Below, piece by piece: positions 1 to 5,235 of a stretch of DNA of 5,235 nucleotides (positions are counted from its first letter, which is position 1; each line of letters opens with the position of its first letter). A program made the position numbers and the translations under genes. Origin of the DNA: Bacteroidetes bacterium 4572_112 (lineage in GTDB: Bacteria; Bacteroidota; Bacteroidia; Bacteroidales; UBA1556); assembly GCA_002254285.1 (NCBI GenBank), contig NIUZ01000150.1:1-5235 (forward strand), in the 5' to 3' direction. The notes below the pieces were generated by a model. It saw only the letters and a program-made list of their open reading frames with translations. It searched no databases and was not told the origin of the DNA.

Positions 1-389
1 AATTCTTCATTTCCTTTTAGCCATACTTGAGGCTTATAAAAGATAAAAGCAAGCATAAAAAACATGATTATGGCCATGGCTTTTTCAAAAACCTTTTCGT
101 CCATATCCACAGCTATAAAAGCTCCAATAATGGAACCAACCACACTGGGGATTCCTAGTTTAAGTCCTTTTTTCCAGTCGAGAACTTCTTGCTTACGAAA
201 ATTTGATGTGGCGGTTAATGTTTGAAGTGTAATAGCAATTCTGTTGGTACCATTGGCTACAGCAGCAGGTAAACCCATTACGTACATAAGTATGCTAAGC
301 GAAATTATGGAGCCACCACCAGCAAGAGTATTGATAAAACCTACCAAACTTCCTCCAATTATTAAAATTATTACTTCGTGCAATTCCAT
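1..389 (-). CDS. TauE/SafE-family membrane permease, N-terminal part (cut by window edge)
   Basis: An open frame on the minus strand starts with ATG at 389-387 and stays open for 129 codons to the left edge, so the C-terminal half is missing. The protein begins with a hydrophobic helix (about residues 6-22) leading into GFINTLAGGGSIISL (17-31), followed by GLPAAVANGTNRIAI (39-53). These glycine-rich and ANGTNR motifs are characteristic of the TauE/SafE (DUF81) family of inner-membrane permeases, which are linked to export of sulfite, sulfoacetate or other organosulfur anions. Further hydrophobic segments lie near 78-94 and 104-118. Family members usually have about 250 residues and 7-8 helices, so roughly half is present. 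The start lies 18 bp after the nadE stop, in the same frame, with an AAAGG-like sequence overlapping that stop, which suggests co-transcription. Family assignment is firm; the substrate cannot be deduced. Confidence 0.92.
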   Translation of the reverse strand, partial: MELHEVIILIIGGSLVGFINTLAGGGSIISLSILMYVMGLPAAVANGTNRIAITLQTLTATSNFRKQEVLDWKKGLKLGIPSVVGSIIGAFIAVDMDEKVFEKAMAIIMFFMLAFIFYKPQVWLKGNEE

Positions 390-407
390 ATAATAGATTC
401 TTAGCCT

Positions 408-2042
408 TTATGATAGGTATTTTGCTACTATCGGAATTCTACGGCCCATACCAAAGGCTTTTGACGAAATTCGTAATATTGGTGCTGTTTGATATCTTTT
501 GTGCTCGTTTAAATTTACCATGCGCAGTATTCTGTCCACAGTATGTTTTTCGTAGCCCATTGCAATTATCTCTGACGGCCCTTTTCGGTTTTCAATATAT
601 TCGAAAAGTATAGTATCCAGAATATCGTAATCTGGTAGCGAATCGCTGTCTTTTTGATCAGGACGAAGTTCTGCTGATGGCGGTTTTGTGATTGTATTCC
701 AAGGAATAATTTCACTGTCTTTATTCATATATTCGGCAAGTTCAAAAACCTCAGTTTTATATACATCGCCAATAACGGCAAGTCCACCATTCATATCTCC
801 GTATAGAGTTCCATAACCTACAGCAGCTTCGCTTTTGTTGGATGTATTAAGTAGTATATGTCCAAATTTATTGGAGAAAGCCATCAGTAATACGCCACGA
901 ATTCTTGCTTGCAAATTTTCTTCAGCAATATTGAATTCAAGACCTTTAAAGAAAGGCTCAAGCTCAGATTCAAAACTTCCGTAGATGTTTTTTATGGGAA
1001 TAATATTTTGTTTAATTCCTAAATTTACAGCCAAATCTTCGGCATCTTTTACAGAATGATCACTAGAGTATTGTGATGGTAGAAGGATAACTTCTACATT
1101 TTCTTTTCCCAATGCTTCCACTGCTAATACAAGGGTTACCGCCGAATCTATTCCTCCAGAAAGTCCTAGAATAGCTTTCTTAAATCCTAATTTATTAAAG
1201 TAATTGCGGATTCCCATTACCAAAGCATCATGTATAAGTGCAATTTTAGATTGACTTATTTGTATGTTACTGGTTTTGGTTTCAATGGTTTCAGAATTGA
1301 TAATACAGAAATCTTCGTCAAAATATCTTAGCTCTTCTACAATCTCACCTTTAGAATTCATGGCCAGTGAGCCTCCATCAAAAAGTAACTCAGTTTGAGC
1401 ACCTACATGGTTTACATAATATATTGGGAGTTTGTATTTCTGAGCATTTTTACGAAGCACTTCCTTACGAATTTCTGCTTGTTTATAATGAAAAGGGGAG
1501 GCTGCAATATTAATCATTATCTCTGGCTTATATTTCATAAGCTCATCCATGGGATTTACCGAATACATTGGCACATCATCCACATTCCATAAATCTTCGC
1601 AAATAGTAAGAGCAATTTTCTTTCCCTTATATTCTATTATTTCAAAATCGGTATTTGGTTCAAAATATCGGTATTCGTCAAAAATATCGTAAGTAGGAAG
1701 TAGAGTTTTGTTTGTAAGATGTTGCACTTTGCCTTCATTAAGAAAGAAAGCAGAATTATAAAGCCTTTTGCCCTTATTATTAGGATTTTTGCGAGGTCCA
1801 CCTACAATAGCGGCAATATCCATACAGTGTTCAGCAACTTGCTTTATGGCAGTATTACATTTTTCAATAAAATCGTCAAACTCAAGGAAGTCGCGAGGTG
1901 GATATCCCGATATTGACAGTTCAGAAAAAATAATAAGCTCAGCACCTTCTAGTTTAGCCTTATTAATGCTGTCAATAATTTTTTGCTTATTGCTTTCAAA
2001 ATTTCCAATGTGGAAATTAAGTTGAGAGATTGCTATTTGCAT
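408..2042 (-). CDS. nadE: Glutamine-dependent NAD+ synthetase (glutaminase plus synthetase domains)
   Basis: This cytoplasmic enzyme catalyses the last step of NAD biosynthesis: deamido-NAD+ + glutamine + ATP give NAD+ + glutamate + AMP + PPi. Residues 1 to about 260 form a nitrilase-fold glutaminase domain with the expected Glu-Lys-Cys triad: E41 in FSELSISGYPPRD, K112 in NKTLLPTYD and C148 in LTICEDLWN. Residues from about 266 to 544 form the ATP-pyrophosphatase synthetase domain, with the P-loop SGGIDSA (295-301), ENLQARIRG (375-383) and NTSNKSEAAVGYGTLYGDM (399-417). All key residues are present and 544 aa is normal for the compact bacterial two-domain form. The ammonia released in the first domain is known in this family to be channelled to the second. 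The gene starts 27 bp after the stop of the upstream barrel gene and ends 18 bp before the permease start. No clear promoter is seen in the upstream gap, so it is probably read from further upstream. Confidence 0.97.
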   Translation of the reverse strand: MQIAISQLNFHIGNFESNKQKIIDSINKAKLEGAELIIFSELSISGYPPRDFLEFDDFIEKCNTAIKQVAEHCMDIAAIVGGPRKNPNNKGKRLYNSAFFLNEGKVQHLTNKTLLPTYDIFDEYRYFEPNTDFEIIEYKGKKIALTICEDLWNVDDVPMYSVNPMDELMKYKPEIMINIAASPFHYKQAEIRKEVLRKNAQKYKLPIYYVNHVGAQTELLFDGGSLAMNSKGEIVEELRYFDEDFCIINSETIETKTSNIQISQSKIALIHDALVMGIRNYFNKLGFKKAILGLSGGIDSAVTLVLAVEALGKENVEVILLPSQYSSDHSVKDAEDLAVNLGIKQNIIPIKNIYGSFESELEPFFKGLEFNIAEENLQARIRGVLLMAFSNKFGHILLNTSNKSEAAVGYGTLYGDMNGGLAVIGDVYKTEVFELAEYMNKDSEIIPWNTITKPPSAELRPDQKDSDSLPDYDILDTILFEYIENRKGPSEIIAMGYEKHTVDRILRMVNLNEHKRYQTAPILRISSKAFGMGRRIPIVAKYLS

Positions 2043-2069
2043 ATTTGTAGGATATAAAAGTCAATTCTA

Positions 2070-2840
2070 TTAGAATAATAAACCGAATGTAATTCCAAAT
2101 TTTCTTATAAAAGCATTCTCATTTGGTGACCTAATATCTCCATTAGAATTTGTTTTCTCATTTGTAAGTGAGCTATTAAGCCCATTATCATACTCTATAT
2201 ATGCAAAAGCAGAGAGTGTTTGATTAAGAGCGTATTCTGCACCAAAACCTACATTAAATGATATTCTGTAGAATGTAGTGAAATCGGCCATGTCTATATC
2301 CTTGGTTGATGTAACTGAGCCGCCATGATGTAATTCGTCGTTAGCAAAACTACTAAGATTGAAATTATGCTTTAATCCCAATTGTGCAAAATAGGTAAGA
2401 TAGCCTATTTGATTTGTTTTTAACTTCAGTAAGGTTGGTATTTCCAAAGAATTTATTTGGTATGTTCGGTATAATGTGCCTTCCTCTTTTATAGAGCCAA
2501 CTACATTGGTATCATTAGGTAATTTTAGCTTTCCACCAAGTCTGTTGAAATTTATTCCTGAAGAAAAAGTGTAGTTTTTGGTAAAATTATAGTCAGTCAA
2601 TAATCCATAGCTATATGAGAATGTATTACCATCTTTTTCATAACCATCTGTTTTTGGCTTCATCCAAGAGAGTCCCATGCCAGCAGAAATTCCTAAACGA
2701 AAAACCCTGTACTCAGATTGAGGAACATAATTATCAACTTCTTTATTATTATCTTGAGCGATAGAACTAATAGATAAGAAAATGCTAAAGAACATTAGGA
2801 TGACGATAGTTTTTACTCTTATTGTATTTATTATTATCAT
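2070..2840 (-). CDS. Exported outer-membrane beta-barrel protein (PorT/OMP_b-brl_2-like)
   Basis: The 256-aa product has a signal peptide: lysine/arginine near residues 8-10, a hydrophobic core at 11-23, then SISSIAQ with likely cleavage after A28. From about residue 45 to the end it shows alternating aromatic/polar strands separated by polar turns, as in a small barrel of roughly eight strands, and it ends in phenylalanine (FGITFGLLF), the usual last residue of outer-membrane barrels. The stretch INSLEIPTLLKLKT (about 129-142), followed by GYLTYFAQLGLKHNFNL, matches the pattern of the outer-membrane beta-barrel family that includes PorT-like proteins in Bacteroidota. M1 is preferred over M16 because starting at M16 would remove the positively charged N-region. 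It lies 56 bp after the ferredoxin-fusion gene and 27 bp before nadE. Family-level assignment is good; no specific function (pore, anchor or secretion role) can be inferred, and neighbours give no clear hint. Confidence 0.82.
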   Translation of the reverse strand: MIIINTIRVKTIVILMFFSIFLSISSIAQDNNKEVDNYVPQSEYRVFRLGISAGMGLSWMKPKTDGYEKDGNTFSYSYGLLTDYNFTKNYTFSSGINFNRLGGKLKLPNDTNVVGSIKEEGTLYRTYQINSLEIPTLLKLKTNQIGYLTYFAQLGLKHNFNLSSFANDELHHGGSVTSTKDIDMADFTTFYRISFNVGFGAEYALNQTLSAFAYIEYDNGLNSSLTNEKTNSNGDIRSPNENAFIRKFGITFGLLF

Positions 2841-2878
2841 TACGTTTTTGTTTATCTGACCTTATTTATTTAGTGCTA

Positions 2879-2911
2879 CAAATGTACATTATTTTATTAA
2901 TCTAGTTTAAA
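2879..2911 (-). promoter_or_regulatory. Candidate Bacteroidota-type promoter for the beta-barrel gene
   Basis: On the minus strand TACATTTG (2886-2879) fits the -7 consensus TAnnTTTG exactly. TTTA lies 21 bp upstream (2911-2908), close to the -33 TTTG. The -33 part falls inside the last codons of the upstream gene. Initiation would leave a leader of roughly 35 nt before the ATG at 2840, and that leader is A-rich near the start codon, as is common in this phylum. The -7 box overlaps a perfect 10-bp palindrome, AATGTACATT (2881-2890), which could be a regulator site or chance. The prediction rests on sequence match alone. Confidence 0.45.
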
Positions 2912-4804
2912 CATATTTAATAGCTTATTATCAACCTTAGTGTCTATAATTCCTTGGTCAACTAGTATCTGAAAATAGTTTTTTACTTTTTCTACCAACT
3001 CATCGCCACTAACATAATCAAATTTTACATTTTTTAGAAATAGCTCAACATTTTCTGGAGGTTGACGCATCATATCAAAAGATAGATTTGCTGCAGCCTT
3101 TTTGTTTTCATTAACCCAATTAATTGCAGATTTTAGCTCTTCCAAAAATAACTTTGCCTCTTCGGGATGCTTTCTTACAAACTCGCCTTTGAATACAATT
3201 CCTGCATTAGGAAAAGAACCAAAGCCTTTATTAATTTCGTTCCATATCTTATTATATGAAATTACAGAAACTTTTTCACCCATTTTTTCCATAATTTTCT
3301 GAGCATAGCTAGCTTCAGGCTCTCTTAAAATAACAGTGTCAGAAACTCCTCTAACAAAATTCATGAGAATTTCTTCAGGACGACCAAATGGTTCACCATA
3401 AGAAAAACTGAAATCATCATAATTCAAGCCTTTAGCTTCAATAACATACTTGGTTATTTTTGCTGGTGGAGCTTCTGCAAATAAAGGAGTATCTATCACA
3501 TGCCCAATTAAATCTTCTAATTTAGAAGCAGTATATCCACGAGTTAATATGCTAAAATTGTCCCAAACAAACATGGCTGGAACTTTTATGTCGTTATCTT
3601 TTAGTTTAGCAGAAGTTATTAATGCTGAGAAACTTATATCAGCCTTTCCATTTACTATCCATCCCAAATGCTTTTCTGTTTCTTCCCAAACTTTTAATTC
3701 TTTAATATTTACAACCTTTCTAATTTTGTTGGATTGTAGTAATCTCATTATTACAGGGTATGCAACAGGTGTTGCTGATTGTATTACTACATTTGGCTTA
3801 TCGCTAGCATCTTTTTCATCATCATCTTTTTCAGTAATTAATTTGTGAAAATAAACCCATATTTCTTGTTCATTAACTATTTTTGTTTGGTGTTCAAAAC
3901 CCATTTCTTTGAGCATATTAATAATAGGAATTGGTTCAAATCTCTGAATAAGTCTAAATCCATTATCCTCTTCGGTATCGTATGCTTTCTTTATGATAAT
4001 ATCGAAAGGATCACTAATCATTGTTCTAACATCTAATATGTCAAAATCATCTTTCCTATCGTACCAATTAGTTTTTTGTTCTTCTTTTGGGTTAAAAAGA
4101 GATATTCTGTACTCTCTTCCTTCTTCAATATTTAGTTTTAACTCTAATCCTATAGCTGCTTTTAATAATGATATAGGTTTCTCTACAGAAATAATAACTA
4201 AATTTTCTTGTGCCTTTAGTGAAGATACTTTTTTCATTATTTCCGAAATAGTATCATCATTTAATATATATCTTTCGTTTACTTCTTCCCAAGTAATTTC
4301 TTCACCAATAATCATTTCTTCAGCAGAATTTATGGATATGCACTCAGGGGCATTATCTATTAACTCCTTAGCAACTCCAAGGTATTCGTTTATTGTGTGT
4401 AGAATTTCACATACTGAAACACCTGTAAGTTTTGCAGCATCTTTAAAATTTGCAAATCTAGCTAAGGTATTATAAAGTGCAGGTTTCTGTAACTTCTCAA
4501 ATTTTGGAGATAACTTAGCCAATACATTTTTAAGGCCAGGATGTTTATCCAAGGTCTCTTTAATATTTGCTTTCGCGAAAATAGGTGTTATCTTTTCCGT
4601 ATTTTCTTTAGCATCAATATATATTGCTTCAACTGGGCAAATGTCTATTGCTGTATTCGACGCCTCTATTTCTGAATCTGTATTTGGTTGCTTTTTTAAG
4701 AAAGCCTTATTATTATTTCCCATTTCAAAATTATCGGCTGCAACATCTATACATGCTTCACAACCAATACATTCATCCGATACTTTATATATTTTGTTTT
4801 CCAT
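2897..4804 (-). CDS. Ferredoxin / DUF1858 / DUF2249 / substrate-binding-protein-like fusion
   Basis: This 635-aa cytoplasmic-looking protein has no signal peptide or membrane segment. Domains in order: (1) residues 1-65, a single-cluster [4Fe-4S] ferredoxin with C12, C15, C18 and C56 (CIGCEAC, then ICPVEAI); (2) about 80-143, a DUF1858-like helical domain (HPGLKNVLAKLSP, LYNTLARFANFKDAAKLTGV); (3) about 255-320, a DUF2249-like domain starting ILDVRTM, with EPIPIINMLKEMGFE and IWVYFH, and a possible degenerate copy at 180-237; (4) an acidic linker (324-335); (5) about 337-625, a region resembling SsuA/NMT1-type periplasmic binding proteins (VNGKADISFSA 384-394, VRGVSDTVILREPEASYA 484-501, HPEEAKLFLEELKSAINWV). 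DUF1858 and DUF2249 often occur with redox or nitric-oxide-related proteins, so a redox-dependent sensor or ligand-binding role is possible but unproven. ATG at 4804 is chosen because CIGCEAC lies just inside it. It is the first gene of the minus-strand run. The reading frame is continuous, with no sign of frameshift. Confidence 0.85.
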   Translation of the reverse strand: MENKIYKVSDECIGCEACIDVAADNFEMGNNNKAFLKKQPNTDSEIEASNTAIDICPVEAIYIDAKENTEKITPIFAKANIKETLDKHPGLKNVLAKLSPKFEKLQKPALYNTLARFANFKDAAKLTGVSVCEILHTINEYLGVAKELIDNAPECISINSAEEMIIGEEITWEEVNERYILNDDTISEIMKKVSSLKAQENLVIISVEKPISLLKAAIGLELKLNIEEGREYRISLFNPKEEQKTNWYDRKDDFDILDVRTMISDPFDIIIKKAYDTEEDNGFRLIQRFEPIPIINMLKEMGFEHQTKIVNEQEIWVYFHKLITEKDDDEKDASDKPNVVIQSATPVAYPVIMRLLQSNKIRKVVNIKELKVWEETEKHLGWIVNGKADISFSALITSAKLKDNDIKVPAMFVWDNFSILTRGYTASKLEDLIGHVIDTPLFAEAPPAKITKYVIEAKGLNYDDFSFSYGEPFGRPEEILMNFVRGVSDTVILREPEASYAQKIMEKMGEKVSVISYNKIWNEINKGFGSFPNAGIVFKGEFVRKHPEEAKLFLEELKSAINWVNENKKAAANLSFDMMRQPPENVELFLKNVKFDYVSGDELVEKVKNYFQILVDQGIIDTKVDNKLLNMFKLD

Positions 4805-4829
4805 AATTGTATATTTTATATTTTCAACA

Positions 4830-4837
4830 CAAAAATA
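4830..4837 (-). promoter_or_regulatory. Candidate -7 element for the ferredoxin-fusion gene/operon
   Basis: On the minus strand TATTTTTG (4837-4830) matches the Bacteroidota -7 consensus TAnnTTTG, 25 bp before the ATG at 4804. No TTTG lies at the usual distance upstream; the nearest is TTGG at 4866-4863, 25 bp away, inside the palindrome at 4860-4877. A good -7 with a poor -33 would fit a promoter that depends on an activator. Confidence 0.45.
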
Positions 4838-4859
4838 GATATATTTATTAGAGGTGGAT

Positions 4860-4877
4860 ATACCAATATGTTGGTAT
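4860..4877. promoter_or_regulatory. Perfect palindrome, possible regulator-binding site
   Basis: ATACCAA, a 4-bp centre TATG, then TTGGTAT: a perfect 7+7 bp inverted repeat. It is centred about 44 bp upstream of the start expected from the -7 element at 4830-4837, where a class II activator would bind, and it overlaps the poor -33 region. No T-run follows on either strand, so it does not look like a terminator. The regulator is unknown; the half-sites do not match the TTGAT/ATCAA pattern of FNR. Confidence 0.4.
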
Positions 4878-4930
4878 TCTATTAAAAAATATTAATGCAA
4901 TTGGGAACTTGGAGGTGGGGGCTTTAGTGT

Positions 4931-4962
4931 ACATTTCGTATCTTTGCTTTATTGACAATAGT
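4931..4962 (+). repeat. CRISPR repeat 1, lacking its 5' 14 bp
   Basis: These 32 bp are identical to the 3' 32 bp of the plain repeat (5133-5164). The expected GTTGTGAATTGCTT before it is absent and replaced by a G-rich sequence ending GCTTTAGTGT. The break coincides with the position where the 50-bp insert sits in repeats 2 and 4. It retains the -7 box TATCTTTG (4939-4946), but GGGG occupies the -33 position. Confidence 0.85.
4939..4946 (+). promoter_or_regulatory. -7 element inside CRISPR repeat 1
   Basis: TATCTTTG fits TAnnTTTG, but the -33 position (4917-4920) reads GGGG, so this copy is probably the weakest of the repeat-borne promoters. It would drive spacer 1. Confidence 0.3.
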
Positions 4963-5006
4963 ATGTATTGAAGTCGTTGCTGTACTGCTTGAGTTGTGAA
5001 TCGCTT

Positions 5007-5056
5007 TACTCACGAGTGTTAATTTTAAAGGAGTTCGAGACCTTTGTGCCTCAGGT
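5007..5056 (+). other. 50-bp insert within a CRISPR repeat
   Basis: The insert starts TACTCACGAGTG and ends TTTGTGCCTCAGGT. Its first 27 bp recur identically at 5209-5235. One T is shared at the junction, so boundaries may shift by 1 bp, and there is no convincing target-site duplication. It contains AAAGG (5027-5031) and CCTTT (5041-5045), able to form a 5-bp stem with a 9-nt loop, and the small inverted repeat ACTC/GAGT (5008-5017). Its last 14 bp share TTGTG with the start of the repeat in the same register. It is too short for a coding element; origin unknown. Confidence 0.75.
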
Positions 5057-5072
5057 ACATTTCGTATCTTTG
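5043..5072 (+). promoter_or_regulatory. Promoter-like pair spanning insert and repeat 2
   Basis: TTTG (5043-5046), supplied by the insert, stands 18 bp from TATCTTTG (5065-5072), supplied by the repeat. This fits the Bacteroidota -33/-7 arrangement, though slightly shorter than the usual gap of about 19-21 bp. It would start RNA in the last bases of the repeat and transcribe spacer 2. Confidence 0.4.
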
Positions 5073-5118
5073 CTTTATTGACAACAGTGCAAATCTTCTG
5101 TTTTGTCGGCTAATATTG

Positions 5119-5148
5119 GTTGTGAATTGCTTACATTTCGTATCTTTG
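5119..5148 (+). promoter_or_regulatory. Promoter-like pair inside plain CRISPR repeat
   Basis: GTTG (5119-5122), 18 bp, then TATCTTTG (5141-5148) resembles the Bacteroidota -33 and -7 boxes. Promoters inside every repeat are known from type II-C arrays of Neisseria, where each spacer is transcribed separately. The same arrangement is inferred here for spacer 3. Confidence 0.4.
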
Positions 5149-5164
5149 CTTTATTGACAATAGT
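5119..5164 (+). repeat. CRISPR repeat 3, plain 46-bp form
   Basis: This is the only uninterrupted full-length repeat in the window and serves as the reference. It starts GTTGTGAATTGCTT, contains TATCTTTG at 5141-5148 and ends ATTGACAATAGT. It lies between two insert-bearing repeats. The 3' boundary could be 1 bp longer or shorter, since only three repeat ends are available for comparison. Confidence 0.92.
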
Positions 5165-5194
5165 CGGATGGGGTTATAACTTTAGTAGACCCTT

Positions 5195-5235
5195 GTTGTG
5201 AATTGCTTTACTCACGAGTGTTAATTTTAAAGGAG
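5195..5235 (+). repeat. CRISPR repeat 4, insert-bearing, cut by window edge
   Basis: It begins GTTGTGAATTGCTT (5195-5208) and continues with the first 27 bp of the insert seen in repeat 2 (5209-5235) until the window ends. The 41 bp match 4993-5033 at all but one position (T at 5204 where repeat 2 has C). Whether the insert is complete and the repeat's 3' part follows cannot be seen. Confidence 0.85.

Larger units (their letters stand above)
4805..4930. other. AT-rich intergenic region between the minus-strand genes and the CRISPR array
   Basis: These 126 bp carry no supportable gene. The half nearest the ferredoxin-fusion gene is very AT-rich and holds its -7 element and a palindrome (annotated separately). 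The last 30 bp before the array are unusually G-rich, with AGGTGGGGGC at 4913-4922, unlike the rest. If the array is transcribed left to right, this region occupies the leader position, but the adjoining repeat is truncated, which is more typical of the leader-distal end. Its role for the array is therefore undecided. Confidence 0.5.
4993..5088 (+). repeat. CRISPR repeat 2, 96 bp, interrupted by a 50-bp insert
   Basis: The first 14 bp (4993-5006) and last 32 bp (5057-5088) align to the plain repeat with one change each: C for T at 5002 and C for T at 5085. Between them lies a 50-bp insert. Both outer ends are normal and both flanking spacers are 30 bp, so the whole 96 bp occupies the place of one repeat. 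A guide made from spacer 1 would carry only the first 14 nt of normal repeat before insert sequence begins. Confidence 0.88.
4931..5235 (+). CRISPR. CRISPR array, type II-C-like repeats, runs off the right edge
   Basis: Four repeats (4931-4962, 4993-5088, 5119-5164, 5195-5235) enclose three unrelated spacers of exactly 30 bp each (4963-4992, 5089-5118, 5165-5194). The plain repeat is 46 bp, begins GTTGTGAATTGCTT and ends ATTGACAATAGT. Its ends can pair, since GTTGT and ACAAT are complementary allowing one G-U pair. The length, the GTTGTGAATTGC start, the internal TATCTTTG and the 30-bp spacers resemble Cas9 type II-C arrays of Bacteroidota. By analogy with those systems the guide reads spacer then GUUGUG, so transcription is on the plus strand. 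Repeats differ strongly in length because of an insert in the second and fourth. No cas gene or convincing tracrRNA is in the window, so the type is inferred from the repeat only. I saw no evident match of a spacer to the four genes here. Confidence 0.9.

Noticed and set aside
2064..2076. Terminator between the barrel gene and nadE
   Set aside because: ATTCT-ATT-AGAAT is only a 5-bp AT-rich inverted repeat overlapping the stop codon, with no proper T-run, so read-through into nadE is more likely.
2070..2795. Alternative start at Met16 of the beta-barrel protein
   Set aside because: It would remove the positively charged N-region of the signal peptide; the ATG at 2840 gives a normal signal peptide.
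3450..3848. 132-aa open frame on the plus strand
   Set aside because: It is antisense to the binding-protein-like region of the fusion gene and shows no family features.
3993..4475. 160-aa open frame on the plus strand
   Set aside because: It lies wholly antisense to the ferredoxin-fusion gene, whose domains are recognisable. The translation has no recognisable motif and no convincing start signal.
5027..5056. tRNA-like T-arm (GAGTTCGAGACC) in the insert
   Set aside because: The motif resembles a T-loop or B-box, but no matching acceptor, D-arm or anticodon arm can be formed upstream, so it is not a tRNA gene.
5007..5056. Reading the insert as an additional spacer or a missed repeat
   Set aside because: It is 50 bp, not 30, recurs at least in part in repeat 4, and is flanked by the two halves of one repeat rather than by two whole repeats.
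5089..5118. Self-targeting by spacer 2
   Set aside because: A stretch of about 12 bp resembles part of nadE near 1030 (10 of 12 positions), far too short to be a protospacer match.

Overview
The window looks like chromosome of a low-GC member of the Bacteroidota. Three things point there: promoter-like sequences fit the Bacteroidota -33/-7 pattern (TTTG and TAnnTTTG) rather than the E. coli one; a gene encodes a PorT-like outer-membrane beta-barrel; and the CRISPR repeat resembles the long type II-C repeats of that phylum, starting GTTGTGAATTGC. The ferredoxin fusion protein hints at an anaerobic or facultative lifestyle, but that is inference. Genus cannot be assigned.

Layout. Positions 1-4804 hold four genes, all on the minus strand and closely spaced (gaps of 56, 27 and 18 bp), so they may form one operon read from right to left. 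In transcription order they are: a 635-aa fusion protein (ferredoxin, DUF1858-like, DUF2249-like and substrate-binding-protein-like domains); a 256-aa exported outer-membrane beta-barrel protein, probably with its own additional promoter; glutamine-dependent NAD+ synthetase nadE (544 aa); and the first 129 codons of a TauE/SafE-family membrane permease that runs off the left edge. The four do not form an obvious pathway. NadE is housekeeping, and the others suggest redox sensing or metabolism and transport.

Positions 4805-5235 hold no gene. The first part is an AT-rich intergenic region with a -7 promoter element for the minus-strand genes and a perfect 7+7 bp palindrome. From 4931 to the right edge lies a CRISPR array with three spacers of exactly 30 bp. 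No cas gene is visible; cas9, cas1 and cas2 would have to lie outside the window.

The array is the unusual part. Only one of its four repeats (5119-5164, 46 bp) is plain. The repeat before it is 96 bp because a 50-bp sequence sits inside it, 14 bp from its 5' end. The repeat after it starts with the same insert before the window ends. The leftmost repeat lacks precisely the 14 bp that precede that insertion point. The insert also ends in a TTTG that restores the promoter spacing inside the repeat. An array mixing plain and insert-bearing repeats, with spacer length unchanged, is the best candidate here for something not described before; assembly error must be excluded first.
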